Shown: piece by piece, positions 27,307-36,684 of the stretch | Layout: each line of letters starts with the position of its first letter | Numbering within the stretch: position 1 is the stretch's first letter | Assembly (NCBI RefSeq): GCF_904848625.1 | Contig: NZ_CAJHCP010000008.1 | Span: 124,001-188,000 of the forward strand | Direction of reading: 5' to 3' | DNA length: 64,000 bases | Source: Paraburkholderia metrosideri | Lineage (GTDB): Bacteria > Pseudomonadota > Gammaproteobacteria > Burkholderiales > Burkholderiaceae | Notes under the pieces: model-generated | Told to the model about the DNA's origin: nothing | The model's input: the letters and a program-made list of their open reading frames with translations, nothing else | Database searches by the model: none | Program-made: the position numbers and the translations under genes

Positions 27307-28374
27307 ATGGTTAAGAGATTACTTCTCGTCGCGCTAGCTGCAATTCCGCTCCAGTCCCACGCGCAGAGTTCTGTTACGTTGTTCGGCCTTCTCGACGAAG
27401 GCGTGAGCTTCGTAAGCAACTCGGGAGGCCATCATCTTGTACAGATGGCTTCGGGCATTCAGGCACCGAACCTAATCGGCCTGCGTGGAATCGAGGACCT
27501 CGGAGGCGGATATTCGGCCTTCTTCGTCCTCGACTCGCAGCCCGACCTGAACACGGGAAAACAGAGCGGTGGCGCATTCACCGGCCGGGAGTCATACGTC
27601 GGACTTGCGTCGCCGTATGGCTCGTTGTCGATGGGGCGCCAGTTTGACTATATGTTCGATAATCTGTCCATTGCTCGGTGGGGACATCAGATACCGTTCG
27701 TCAGTCTCTACCAGTTGCCAGGGGGGCCATTTGCCAAGCTCGGCGCGCCCCTCGGCACGTTCGACATCACGCGTATCGCCGGCGGAGAGGCCACGCCGAA
27801 TTCGGTCAAGTTTACATCGAAGACTTACGCAGGCTTCAACTTCGGCGCGATGTATGGCTTCAGCAATATGGCGGGCGAGACTGGCAGCAACAACCTTTCA
27901 AGCTTCGGCGCGAACTACGACAATGGCCCGTTGCGGTTGAACGCTGCCTACACCTACTCGAAAGAAGACGGAATCAATGATGGTCATTCCGGTATCCGAA
28001 ACTTTGGTGCAGGAGGTCGTTACGACTTCGGCGTGTTCGCTCTGGATGCCCTCTATACGAACACGCGCAACACATTTACGAACGGCCATGTAGACAGCTA
28101 CGAGGTTGGGGGCCTGATAACATTCGCGCCGGACATCTTTCTCTACGCAAACTACATCTACGCAAAAGGTAACGGTGAGCTCGACAACACTCACTCAAAC
28201 CAGGGGGGGCTGACTCTTGACTACCTCCTGTCGAAACGGACTGACGTCTACGTAAATGCCATCTATCAGCGTGCCAGCGGAACAGACGCTGTCGCATCGG
28301 TCAACGGTACATTTGCAACGTCTTCCGGTCAGAATCAGACTGTTCTGCGGCTAGGGATGCGAACTCTATTCTAA
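27307..28374 (+). CDS. outer-membrane porin, Burkholderia OmpC type, 355 aa
   Basis: Signal peptide (MVKRLLLVALAAIPLQSHAQ, about residues 1-20) followed by SSVTLFGLLDEGVSFVSNSGG, the usual opening of betaproteobacterial general porins, and a C-terminal aromatic residue (TLF) typical of beta-barrels. Trimeric diffusion channel. AAGGA lies before ATG 27307. It precedes the aromatic genes and may carry their substrate across the outer membrane. Confidence 0.92.
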   Translation: MVKRLLLVALAAIPLQSHAQSSVTLFGLLDEGVSFVSNSGGHHLVQMASGIQAPNLIGLRGIEDLGGGYSAFFVLDSQPDLNTGKQSGGAFTGRESYVGLASPYGSLSMGRQFDYMFDNLSIARWGHQIPFVSLYQLPGGPFAKLGAPLGTFDITRIAGGEATPNSVKFTSKTYAGFNFGAMYGFSNMAGETGSNNLSSFGANYDNGPLRLNAAYTYSKEDGINDGHSGIRNFGAGGRYDFGVFALDALYTNTRNTFTNGHVDSYEVGGLITFAPDIFLYANYIYAKGNGELDNTHSNQGGLTLDYLLSKRTDVYVNAIYQRASGTDAVASVNGTFATSSGQNQTVLRLGMRTLF

Positions 28375-28387
28375 GAACCCGTGAGGC

Positions 28388-28418
28388 AACTGACTGGCGT
28401 GTTTCGCGCCGGTCAGTT
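28388..28418. terminator. bidirectional terminator hairpin
   Basis: A 12-bp stem (AACTGACTGGCG with CGCCGGTCAGTT, one wobble) and 7-base loop lies between the convergent porin and LysR genes. It is well placed to end both transcripts. Confidence 0.6.
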
Positions 28419-28449
28419 CATCACAGGTTCTCTATACGCTAACAATTCC

Positions 28450-29442
28450 TCAGGTTTCTTCGAGCACTTCGTCTGCGGAGGTCTCGTACGTCTTCTTCAG
28501 TCGCTCGGCTCCAAGCCAGATGCCGCTACTCACGATTTCATCCACCAGTTGGAAGATGAGTCGCTGACCTTCCCGTACGGCTTGCGAGTGAGAGCGCGCC
28601 GTGTTCTCGCAAAGAGCCCAGGTCATGTAAGCACCGCGAATCGGACTCCAGGACAATGACTCTTCCCAGTATGGGTTGCCGCTTACTGCACAACATGGCG
28701 TGATGGTATCGGCCACTCCTTGGCGCGCAAGCTCCATGGAAAGATGCATGGCGTCGATTTCGAAAAGCGTCCTCAAATCATGGCCGCGCCGCGATAGAGC
28801 ATTCTCAATGGTAGTTCGAATGACGTTGGGTTTTCCGGGCAATGCGAACTGCAGGTCTTCGAGTCGGGACAGCGCCACAGGCTTGTCAGGCTGAAGCCCT
28901 GCCTCTTTTTGTCCAACAAGAATAAGTGGCTCCCGGATAAGAGGTGTGTGCACGTAACCCTGCGGCGGCGACCCCTCGAACGGAACGATAGCAAGGTCCA
29001 GCATCCCCGAGTGCATGACTTCACGCAGTTCGTGGCTGGCGCCCTCGTGCACTCGCAACGAAACCCCCGGATATTCGGCTACCAGACGCGGAACGTACTT
29101 CGACGTGAACAGGTAGCGCCAGGATGGCGCAATGCCGATAGACAACTGGCCCGCTGCGCGGTCGCCAACCTGTTCGACGAGTTTTGTCAGTTGACGCAAG
29201 ATTGGCCGCGCGCGTTCAAGCAATAGCGTCCCTGCGTCTGTGAGCATCACCCCACCTTGGGTCCGGGTGAAGAGCTTGGCCCGTACCTGATGCTCCAGCA
29301 GCGCGATATGGCGCGAAAGCGCAGGCTGAGAAAGCCGCAGGTCGGTCGCTGCCTTATTAATGCTCCCAAGCTCTGCAACGCGCAGAAAATACTCAATCAG
29401 CCGCGAGTCCACATCCGTCTCCGTTAGGCCATTTCTGTGCAA
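28450..29442 (-). CDS. LysR-family regulator of aromatic cluster, 330 aa
   Basis: Typical LysR: N-terminal HTH (YFLRVAELGSINKAATDLRLSQPALSRHIALLEHQV, residues about 16-52, partly listed) and a periplasmic-binding-like sensor domain (residues about 95-300). It is divergent from the MhpB-type gene at 29780, with a 337-bp control region containing a TTATCC palindrome, so it probably regulates the catabolic operon in response to an aromatic acid. Confidence 0.88.
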   Translation of the reverse strand: MHRNGLTETDVDSRLIEYFLRVAELGSINKAATDLRLSQPALSRHIALLEHQVRAKLFTRTQGGVMLTDAGTLLLERARPILRQLTKLVEQVGDRAAGQLSIGIAPSWRYLFTSKYVPRLVAEYPGVSLRVHEGASHELREVMHSGMLDLAIVPFEGSPPQGYVHTPLIREPLILVGQKEAGLQPDKPVALSRLEDLQFALPGKPNVIRTTIENALSRRGHDLRTLFEIDAMHLSMELARQGVADTITPCCAVSGNPYWEESLSWSPIRGAYMTWALCENTARSHSQAVREGQRLIFQLVDEIVSSGIWLGAERLKKTYETSADEVLEET

Positions 29443-29779
29443 CTTAGGCCTTGGTTATCCATAAAACGATTATACGTCCGGCCCGCCTCAACGTTCGAAT
29501 CGGGGATTTCCCTGAACCCGGTTAGCCCCGATTGCCAACCAGAAGAAATGTATAGGGCGCTGAATTTAAAGGCTAATCCCGTCTAAACATAGGGTTTTAA
29601 CCGATAAACGAAAATCGGATGGACTCTATAGAAAACACGCATTATCCGGATAACACCTGTCTCGCTAACATTTGTTCAACGTTTCGCCAGTGCCAACCGA
29701 ACAGCGGCAGCAGCGAAGCAGACCGGCCGTCGAGCCGGCCGTGCGGAATGCACGGATGATTGAACATAGGAGACAGACC
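29443..29779. other. divergent control region, LysR / catabolic operon
   Basis: Holds a perfect 12-bp palindrome TTATCCGGATAA (29642-29653) and a related TTATCCATAA (29455-29464). AGGAG at 29768 serves the GTG start at 29780. No gene was found. Confidence 0.5.
29642..29653. promoter_or_regulatory. palindrome TTATCCGGATAA, candidate LysR site
   Basis: A perfect 12-bp palindrome about 126 bases before the ring-cleavage dioxygenase start, with a related half-site near the LysR start. Binding by the divergent LysR protein is a guess from position. Confidence 0.4.
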
Positions 29780-30730
29780 GTGACACTGGCTGTGCTTGGT
29801 GCATCCCATACGCCGTTGATGCAAGACGGAGTCGCTTCAGAGGACGTCCGCGCCGCTGTTAAGCAAGGATTTGCCTCCCTTGCAAAGAGAGCAGAAGGAT
29901 TCGCGCCGGACCTTCTCATTCAGTTCGCGCCGGACCACTTCAATGGATTTTTCTACGAGCTTATGCCGAGCTTCTGCATCGGCGTAAATGCGACTTCGCT
30001 CGGCGACTGGGACACGTCCACAGGGACCCTTCCCGTTGCTTCTGACGACGCAGTGCGGCTGAGCGAGGCATTGATTGAAGACGGCCTGGACATCGCGGTT
30101 TCTTACCGCATGGAAGTGGACCACGGCTTCGTCCAAATCTGGGAGCGCATGTTCGGCTCATTCAGTCGCTTCCCAACGATTCCAATATTCATCAACTGTG
30201 CGGCGCCGCCGCTCCCGACGTTCAAGCGTGCTCGCCTCCTCGGCGAAGCGGTGGGCCGATGGGCAGCAGCATCCGGCAAGCGTGTGCTGATTTCGGCATC
30301 GGGAGGTTTGTCACACGACCCGCCGACGCCGAGCATCGTCACCGCGCCTGACGAAGTGAAGGAGCGGCTAATCAGCGGCCGACATCCGTCGCAAGACGTG
30401 CAGCGTGCGCGAGTCGAGCGCGTGCTTGCAGCGGGGGCCCGGGCGGTTGACGGCACCCCGGAGATTCTCCCAGTAGACCCCGAGTGGGACAAAGCTTTCA
30501 TCGAACAATTGCAGCGCGGGAACTTGAGAGATTTCGATTCATTAACCACCAAAGAAGTCCGCGAAAAAGCCGGACGCGGTGGTCCCGAAGTTCTGGCTTG
30601 GGTTGCTGCGTTCGCAGCACTGTCTGTGAATGGCGACTACAAGGCCGACCTTATTTACTACCAGGCGATTCAAGGATGGATTGCCGGCATGGCAATGATG
30701 TTCGCCGAATCCAAGGCGCCACGCGTTTGA
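29780..30730 (+). CDS. mhpB: MhpB-type class III extradiol dioxygenase, 316 aa
   Basis: LigB/MhpB family: VTLAVLGASHTPLM opening with the His ligand, QFAPDHFNGFF, VSYRMEVDHGFVQ and SGGLSHDPP. Members open 2,3-dihydroxyphenylpropionate or close catechols between C1 and C2, using Fe(II). GTG at 29780 is favoured because AGGAG sits 7 bp before it; an ATG 24 bases upstream lacks a site. Same length as E. coli MhpB. First gene of the main catabolic operon. Confidence 0.88.
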   Translation: MTLAVLGASHTPLMQDGVASEDVRAAVKQGFASLAKRAEGFAPDLLIQFAPDHFNGFFYELMPSFCIGVNATSLGDWDTSTGTLPVASDDAVRLSEALIEDGLDIAVSYRMEVDHGFVQIWERMFGSFSRFPTIPIFINCAAPPLPTFKRARLLGEAVGRWAAASGKRVLISASGGLSHDPPTPSIVTAPDEVKERLISGRHPSQDVQRARVERVLAAGARAVDGTPEILPVDPEWDKAFIEQLQRGNLRDFDSLTTKEVREKAGRGGPEVLAWVAAFAALSVNGDYKADLIYYQAIQGWIAGMAMMFAESKAPRV

Positions 30731-30757
30731 CGCGGCTACGATTTTAGGAGATGAGTC

Positions 30758-32272
30758 ATGGGTATCAGAACAGGCAAGCAGTTCATTGAAGGATTGAGGA
30801 GTCGGCCGCGTGACGTATGGGTCCGGGGCGAACGCGTCGACGACGTAACGACACATCCGGCTTTCAAAGGTGCTGTCGAACAACTCGCCGCGCTATACGA
30901 CACGCAGCATGACCCCGAACTGCAGGACAAGGTCACCTACGTCGTCCCGGAAACTGGTGAACGTGCAGGCTTGGCATTCATGCCCGCGAAATCTGCTGCG
31001 GACCTGCGCAAGCGCCGTGAAGCCTATCGCATCTGGGCCGAGACAAACTTTGGACTGATGGGCCGTTCACCCGACTTCATGAACGTCACGCTCCTCGCTT
31101 TTTGGGAAGCTCGTCACGACTTCGCGAAGGGCGGCCAGAAGTTCGCGGACAACATCGTGAAGTATTACGAGTACATCCGCGACAACGACCTGTTTCTGAG
31201 CCACGCGCTTATCACGCCGCAGAACGACCGCTCCAAGCAGTCGTCCGAACAGGCCAGCATGCACCTGCGCGTCGTGAAAGAAACCACCGAAGGCATCTAC
31301 GTAAGCGGCGCTCGCATGATTGCGACGCTGGGTCCGGTGTCGGACGAAATGATTATGTACAACCTGCCGCAGTTCAAGGCAGGCGACGAAGACCACGCGC
31401 TCATCTTTGCCGTGCCGACGGATGTGAAGGGCATGCGTCAGATTTCGCGCGACCCGTATCACGTCGACGCACACGAAAGCTACGACCATCCGCTGTCGAC
31501 GCGTTTCGAGGAAAACGACTCACTTCTCATCTTCGATAACGTCTTCGTCCCTTGGGACCGTGTCTTCTGCTATCGCCAGGTTGAGCTCTCGAACCAGCTG
31601 TACACGCACACCGGCGTGCGGAATCACACCGCACATCAGACAAACACCCGCGCGCTCATCAAGATGCAGTTCTCGGTCGGTCTGGCCATCGCAGTAGCGA
31701 AGTCCATCAAGGCTGACCAGTTCCTGCACGTGCAGCAGATGTTGGGCGAACTGCTCGGCTACATCGAACAGGTCAAGAGCGCCCTCGTGCGGTCCGAGTA
31801 TGAATCGGAACCAACCGAAGTCGGCACGGTACGCCCGAGCCTTGCACCGCTGCAGGCAATCCGCACGATGCTTCCTACCGCGTATCCGCGCGTCATCGAA
31901 GTGCTACAAACCATCGGTGCGGGTGGCTTCATGCTGATGCCGAGCGGAGCCGACTTCCGCGCGCCGGAGCTGTCGGACGACCTCGCGCTGTATTACCAGG
32001 GCGCTGGCGGTATGCCGTCGGTCGAGCGCGTAAAGCTCTTCAAGCTGGCCTGGGACCTTGCCGGAGAAGCATTCGGCCAGCGCCTCGTGCAATACGAGCG
32101 CTACTACGCTGGCGACCCCGTTCGCAATCTCGCATTGAACTATCTCAGCAACCGCAATCCCGACATGCAACGTCTGGTCGACAAGGCACTTGCGCTCGCC
32201 GGTGACCCGAATGCTCCGGCGACAGTTGCCGAGCCAACCAACAACGAACTCGCAACGGAAGTGAATTCATGA
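30758..32272 (+). CDS. FADH2-dependent aromatic monooxygenase (HpaB/TftD family), 504 aa
   Basis: Oxygenase component of two-component group D flavin monooxygenases: MGIRTGKQFIEGLR, RGERVDDVTTHPAF, FVPWDRVFCYR and a C-terminal helical bundle. Relatives hydroxylate 4-hydroxyphenylacetate, chlorophenols or nitrophenols. The partner flavin reductase is at 33213. Substrate here is probably a phenol made into a catechol for MhpB. Its last bases overlap the next gene (ATGA). Confidence 0.85.
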   Translation: MGIRTGKQFIEGLRSRPRDVWVRGERVDDVTTHPAFKGAVEQLAALYDTQHDPELQDKVTYVVPETGERAGLAFMPAKSAADLRKRREAYRIWAETNFGLMGRSPDFMNVTLLAFWEARHDFAKGGQKFADNIVKYYEYIRDNDLFLSHALITPQNDRSKQSSEQASMHLRVVKETTEGIYVSGARMIATLGPVSDEMIMYNLPQFKAGDEDHALIFAVPTDVKGMRQISRDPYHVDAHESYDHPLSTRFEENDSLLIFDNVFVPWDRVFCYRQVELSNQLYTHTGVRNHTAHQTNTRALIKMQFSVGLAIAVAKSIKADQFLHVQQMLGELLGYIEQVKSALVRSEYESEPTEVGTVRPSLAPLQAIRTMLPTAYPRVIEVLQTIGAGGFMLMPSGADFRAPELSDDLALYYQGAGGMPSVERVKLFKLAWDLAGEAFGQRLVQYERYYAGDPVRNLALNYLSNRNPDMQRLVDKALALAGDPNAPATVAEPTNNELATEVNS

Positions 32273-33147
32273 GCGATACCCGCCCCTCCAATTTTTCGAG
32301 CGTCTGGGCCGACCTGCGCGGCGTCACATTCAGTCAGGGCTACCTCGACGCTGACGGCATCAAGACCAGGTATATCTCGTCTGGCACGCCGGACAAGCCG
32401 CTGCTGCTTTGCCTGCACGGGGTAGGCGGTCATGCCGAAGCTTATTCGCGAAATTTTGGACCGCATGGTGAGCACTTCTGGGTCGTGGCTATCGACATGC
32501 TCGGCCACGGCTGGACGGACAAGCCGGAAATCAATTACCAGGTCAAAGACTACGCCGACCACGTACTTGCGGTGTTGAAGGCGCTCGGCCGCGAGCGGGC
32601 GCACATCACCGGTGAATCACTCGGTGGTTGGGTTGCGACATATCTTGCGGTGCACCACCCCGAGGTTGTCGACCACCTGGTGCTGAACACCGCCGGCGGC
32701 TGGACGGCGCACCCCGAAGTCATGGCTCGCCTGAAAAGCCTGTCGAACCAGGCTGCTGAAGACCCCAGCTGGGAACGTATCAAGACCCGCCTCGAATTCC
32801 TGATGTGCGACAAGAGCACGGTTAGCGATGACCTCATCGAAACACGGCGCAGCATCTATTCGCAACCCGGGTTCGCCGACACGATGAAGCGAATCATGTG
32901 CCTGCAGGAAATGGAAATCCGCCGCCCGAACATGATTACCGAAGAGCAGTACCGGTCAATCAAGTCTCCGTCGCTGGTGGTCTGGACTTCGCATGACCCG
33001 ACGGCAACACCTGCGGAAGGTAAGGAAATCTCGGAAATGATTCCGAACTGTAAATACGTCGTTATGAATGAGTGCGGTCACTGGCCTCAGTTCGAAGACG
33101 CCGAACTGTTCAATCGACTCCATATTGATTTCCTGCTCGACAAGTGA
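32269..33147 (+). CDS. alpha/beta hydrolase, meta-cleavage C-C hydrolase type, 292 aa
   Basis: MhpC-like hydrolase: LLLCLHGVGGHAEAYSRNF oxyanion region, nucleophile GESLGGW, TSHDPTA acid region, MNECGHWPQFEDAE catalytic His. Cleaves 2-hydroxy-6-keto-dienoate ring-fission products. A second, distinct hydrolase is at 40027. Start overlaps the monooxygenase stop by four bases. Confidence 0.85.
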   Translation: MSDTRPSNFSSVWADLRGVTFSQGYLDADGIKTRYISSGTPDKPLLLCLHGVGGHAEAYSRNFGPHGEHFWVVAIDMLGHGWTDKPEINYQVKDYADHVLAVLKALGRERAHITGESLGGWVATYLAVHHPEVVDHLVLNTAGGWTAHPEVMARLKSLSNQAAEDPSWERIKTRLEFLMCDKSTVSDDLIETRRSIYSQPGFADTMKRIMCLQEMEIRRPNMITEEQYRSIKSPSLVVWTSHDPTATPAEGKEISEMIPNCKYVVMNECGHWPQFEDAELFNRLHIDFLLDK

Positions 33148-33212
33148 CGGAGGGTGGTTCCATCGACGGGACCACAACCCAACGACCAAAGCCTGCGATT
33201 AAGGATTTAATC

Positions 33213-33740
33213 ATGTCAGAAACCAACCGGGTCGCCGACGCACAACCGGCCGCAGCAAGCGTCCGAGCGGACGCCTTTCGCCACGCGCTTGGCCATTTCG
33301 CAACTGGCATTACGGTGATTTCCGCGGTCGACGCTCAAGGGACCCCGTACGGGGCGACGGTCAGCTCCTTCTCGTCACTGTCGCTTGACCCGCCGCTCAT
33401 CCAGTGGAGCCTGACGACGAAGTCGTATTCGTATCCCATCTTCAGTCAGGCAAAGCACTTCGCGGTGAACATCCTCGCGTCCAACCAGGAAGACGTCTCC
33501 CGGACTTTCTGCAAGCCGATTGACCGATTCTCACAAGTCGAATCGTTTCTCGGACTAGAGGGTTTGCCTCTCGTAGCTGGTTGCCTCGGCTGGATTGAGT
33601 GCAGCCTCGAGCGCGAAATCGAAGCGGGCGACCACACTATTTTTGTTGGGCGCGTGATGCGTACCCGAGTGGCCGACAAATCGCCGCTGGTGCACTGGCG
33701 CGGCTGCTATCACCCGCTTGAGGTCGACCCTGTCTGTTAG
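33213..33740 (+). CDS. flavin reductase, HpaC/TftC type, 175 aa
   Basis: Flavin-reductase-like domain (FRHALGHFATGITVISAVD, TVSSFSSLSLDPPLIQWSL). It supplies reduced FAD to the monooxygenase at 30758. ATG 33213 follows AAGGA at proper spacing; a frame opening at 33144 is rejected. GDHTIFVGRV is the usual C-terminal motif. Confidence 0.87.
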   Translation: MSETNRVADAQPAAASVRADAFRHALGHFATGITVISAVDAQGTPYGATVSSFSSLSLDPPLIQWSLTTKSYSYPIFSQAKHFAVNILASNQEDVSRTFCKPIDRFSQVESFLGLEGLPLVAGCLGWIECSLEREIEAGDHTIFVGRVMRTRVADKSPLVHWRGCYHPLEVDPVC

Positions 33741-33774
33741 TCGCCACCAACGCAAGCATTGAGAAGAGGTTTTC

Positions 33775-34608
33775 ATGTCTGACGCAACCATTGAGCGACA
33801 GCCAGCCAGCGCGACGAGCATTGAAGCGCTGGCTGCTGAGATTCGCAACTGCTACGAAACCGGGCAGACGATTGGCCCCCTGCGCTCGCGCACCTTGTCT
33901 GACGATGTCGATACGGCGTACGCGATTCAGGACGCAAATACGAAATTTTTCGAGGCACAAGGCCGGCGCCTCATCGGTCGAAAAATCGGATTGACCTCGA
34001 AGGTCGTGCAAGCACAACTCGGCGTCGACCAGCCCGACTTCGGAATGCTGTTCGCTGACATGGCTGCGGGGGAAGGCGAGCCTATCGCAGTTAGCCGCCT
34101 GCATCAGCCGAAGGTGGAAGCGGAGGTGGCGCTCATCCTGGCCGAGGACCTTGACATTCAGACGCCTACAGTTGCCGACCTGATTCGCGCGACGGCGTAT
34201 GTCCTGCCGGCACTGGAAATCGTCGGCAGCCGTATTGCCAATTGGGACATCCGGTTCTTTGACACCGTAGCTGATAACGCTTCATCCGGAATGTTTGTGC
34301 TCGGCGGCCCCGCACGTCGTATCCAAGACCTCGACTTGCGTGGCCTGCAGATGACGATGCGCCGCGAACACGATGGGGTAACGACCGGCCCGAATGTTGT
34401 ATCGACCGGCTGCGGCGCAGCGTGTCTCGGCCATCCGCTCAACGCAGCTGTCTGGCTCGCAGGCGAAATCGCCCGCCGCGGCCGCCCGCTCAAAGCCGGT
34501 GATGTCGTGCTGACCGGCGCACTGGGTCCCATGGTCCCGGTCAACGCTGGTGACACGTTTGTCGCCCAACTGTCCGGACTCGGCGAAGTCACGGCGAAAT
34601 TCGTTTAA
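33775..34608 (+). CDS. mhpD: 2-keto-4-pentenoate hydratase (MhpD), 277 aa
   Basis: Hydratase of the FAH-like fold: AYAIQDANTKFF, GRKIGLTSKVVQAQLGVDQPDFGML, KVEAEVALILAEDL, EIVGSRIANWD. Hydrates 2-hydroxypentadienoate to 4-hydroxy-2-oxovalerate, the substrate of MhpE. Follows the flavin reductase and precedes MhpF by nine bases. Confidence 0.92.
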   Translation: MSDATIERQPASATSIEALAAEIRNCYETGQTIGPLRSRTLSDDVDTAYAIQDANTKFFEAQGRRLIGRKIGLTSKVVQAQLGVDQPDFGMLFADMAAGEGEPIAVSRLHQPKVEAEVALILAEDLDIQTPTVADLIRATAYVLPALEIVGSRIANWDIRFFDTVADNASSGMFVLGGPARRIQDLDLRGLQMTMRREHDGVTTGPNVVSTGCGAACLGHPLNAAVWLAGEIARRGRPLKAGDVVLTGALGPMVPVNAGDTFVAQLSGLGEVTAKFV

Positions 34609-34617
34609 GAGGTATCT

Positions 34618-35571
34618 ATGTCCAAAACCAAGGTAGCCATCATCGGTTCCGGCAATATCGGCACTGACCTGATGATAAAAGTGCTTCGCTTGTCTGACGT
34701 TCTTGAAATGGGCGCCTTCGTTGGCATCGACCCCGAGTCCGACGGCCTGAAGCGTGCAGAACGTATGGGTGTGCCCATCACGGCAGAAGGCATCGACGGA
34801 CTGACACGTCTGCCCAATTTTCAGGAAATCAAAATCGTTTTTGATGCGACTTCGGCTGGAGCTCACAAGAAGCACGACGCGGTACTGCAATCATTCGGGA
34901 AGCGCGTCATCGACCTCACGCCGGCCGCGATTGGGCCTTTCACCGTGCCGTGCGTGAATGGCGAACAGAATCTCGACGCCCCGAACGTGAACATGGTGAC
35001 ATGCGGCGGCCAGGCAACCATTCCTATTGTTGCTGCCGTGAGCGCGGTCTCGAACGTCCCCTATGCCGAAATCGTTGCATCGATTTCGTCGCGTTCCGCA
35101 GGCCCCGGTACTCGCGCCAACATCGACGAGTTTACCGAAACGACGTCACAGGCAATCGAGAAGGTCGGGGGCGCAAAGCGCGGTAAGGCAATCATCGTCC
35201 TCAATCCGGCGGAGCCGCCGCTCATCATGCGTGACACGGTCTATTGCCTCTGCGAAAGCACAGACGAAGAAGCGGTCACTGCGTCGATTGAGGCAACCGT
35301 CGCCAAAGTTAAATCGTACGTCCCTGGTTACCGGATGAAGCAGAAGGTCCAGTTCCAGCATTACACCGACGAGAACCCGCTCTTCATTGCGGAACTCGGC
35401 CGCTCGTTCACCGGGATGAAGGTCACGGTGTTCCTCGAAGTCGAAGGTGCCGCCCACTATCTGCCTGCCTACGCCGGCAATCTCGACATCATGACTTCGG
35501 CAGCGCTGGCCACGGCCGAGAGCATTGTCCGTCGCCAGAAACACGAAAGCACCGCCGCGGAGGCTGTATGA
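34618..35571 (+). CDS. mhpF: acylating acetaldehyde dehydrogenase (MhpF), 317 aa
   Basis: NAD site VAIIGSGNIGTDLMIKVLR and catalytic Cys in NMVTCGGQATIPIV. Converts acetaldehyde from MhpE to acetyl-CoA, and forms a channelling complex with it in known systems. Its stop overlaps the mhpE ATG (ATGA). Confidence 0.95.
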   Translation: MSKTKVAIIGSGNIGTDLMIKVLRLSDVLEMGAFVGIDPESDGLKRAERMGVPITAEGIDGLTRLPNFQEIKIVFDATSAGAHKKHDAVLQSFGKRVIDLTPAAIGPFTVPCVNGEQNLDAPNVNMVTCGGQATIPIVAAVSAVSNVPYAEIVASISSRSAGPGTRANIDEFTETTSQAIEKVGGAKRGKAIIVLNPAEPPLIMRDTVYCLCESTDEEAVTASIEATVAKVKSYVPGYRMKQKVQFQHYTDENPLFIAELGRSFTGMKVTVFLEVEGAAHYLPAYAGNLDIMTSAALATAESIVRRQKHESTAAEAV

Positions 35572-36602
35572 ACAAGGAAGTCAAACCCAAGCTGTACATC
35601 CAGGACGTAACGCTGCGCGACGGTATGCACGCCGTGCGCCATCAATACAGTCTTGACCATGTCCGTGCAATCGCCCGCGCGCTGGATGCGGCAAAGGTCG
35701 ATGCCATTGAAGTCGCCCACGGTGACGGTCTTTCCGGCTCGAGCTTCAATTACGGCTTCGGTGCCTGCACAGACTGGGCGTGGATTGAGGCAACCGCTGA
35801 GGTCATCACGCACGCAAAGCTGACCACGCTTCTCATTCCTGGCATCGGTACTACTCACGACCTCAAGCGCGCATACGAATCGGGCGTGCGTTCCGTTCGC
35901 GTCGCCACGCATTGCACCGAAGCAGACGTGTCGAAGCAGCACATCGAATACGCCCGCGAACTCGGCATGGATGTCTCCGGCTTTCTGATGATGTCGCACA
36001 TGCTGGAACCGGCCAAGCTCGCCCAGCAGGCGAAGCTCATGGAATCGTACGGCGCGCATTGCGTGTATGTCACGGACTCCGGCGGAGCCATGACTATGGA
36101 TGACACCGCGGCACGTTTTCGCGCCTACGACGAAGTGCTCAAACCGGAGACCGAGCGCGGCATCCACGCACACCACAACCTCTCGCTCGGTGTGGCGAAC
36201 TCGGTTGTGGCCGTTCAGAACGGCGCAATTCGTGTCGACGCAAGCCTCGCGGGTATGGGAGCAGGTGCCGGCAACGCTCCGCTCGAGGTGTTCATTGCTG
36301 CGGCCGATGTCTATGGCTGGGAACACGGCACGGACCTTTTCGCGCTAATGGACGCTGCCGAGGAACTGGTGCGCCCGCTTCAGGACCGTCCAGTCCGAGT
36401 GGACCGGGAGACGCTGAGCCTGGGTTACGCCGGCGTCTATTCGAGTTTCCTGCGACACGCTGAGACTGCGGCAAAGCAGTATGGGCTCGACACGCGAACC
36501 ATCCTCATTGAGTTGGGCAAGCGAAAAATGGTCGGCGGCCAAGAAGACATGATTGTCGACGTTGCCCTCGACCTGGTTGCACGGCAGAAGGAAGCAGTCT
36601 GA
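35568..36602 (+). CDS. mhpE: 4-hydroxy-2-oxovalerate aldolase (MhpE), 344 aa
   Basis: HMGL-type aldolase with VTLRDGMHAVRHQY, DSGGAM and GIHAHHNLSLGVANS metal-binding His pair, and the C-terminal communication domain. Yields pyruvate and acetaldehyde. Length matches family members. Confidence 0.95.
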   Translation: MNKEVKPKLYIQDVTLRDGMHAVRHQYSLDHVRAIARALDAAKVDAIEVAHGDGLSGSSFNYGFGACTDWAWIEATAEVITHAKLTTLLIPGIGTTHDLKRAYESGVRSVRVATHCTEADVSKQHIEYARELGMDVSGFLMMSHMLEPAKLAQQAKLMESYGAHCVYVTDSGGAMTMDDTAARFRAYDEVLKPETERGIHAHHNLSLGVANSVVAVQNGAIRVDASLAGMGAGAGNAPLEVFIAAADVYGWEHGTDLFALMDAAEELVRPLQDRPVRVDRETLSLGYAGVYSSFLRHAETAAKQYGLDTRTILIELGKRKMVGGQEDMIVDVALDLVARQKEAV

Positions 36603-36684
36603 AGCAAAGGCATTAAGGCACCGGGCCCTCGATGGTCCGGTGACAAACAACAAAAAAATAATCTATCCACGTTTGGAGGAAGAC

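Noticed and set aside
35469..36326. 285-codon minus-strand frame opposite mhpE
   Set aside because: Antisense shadow of a well-supported aldolase gene.
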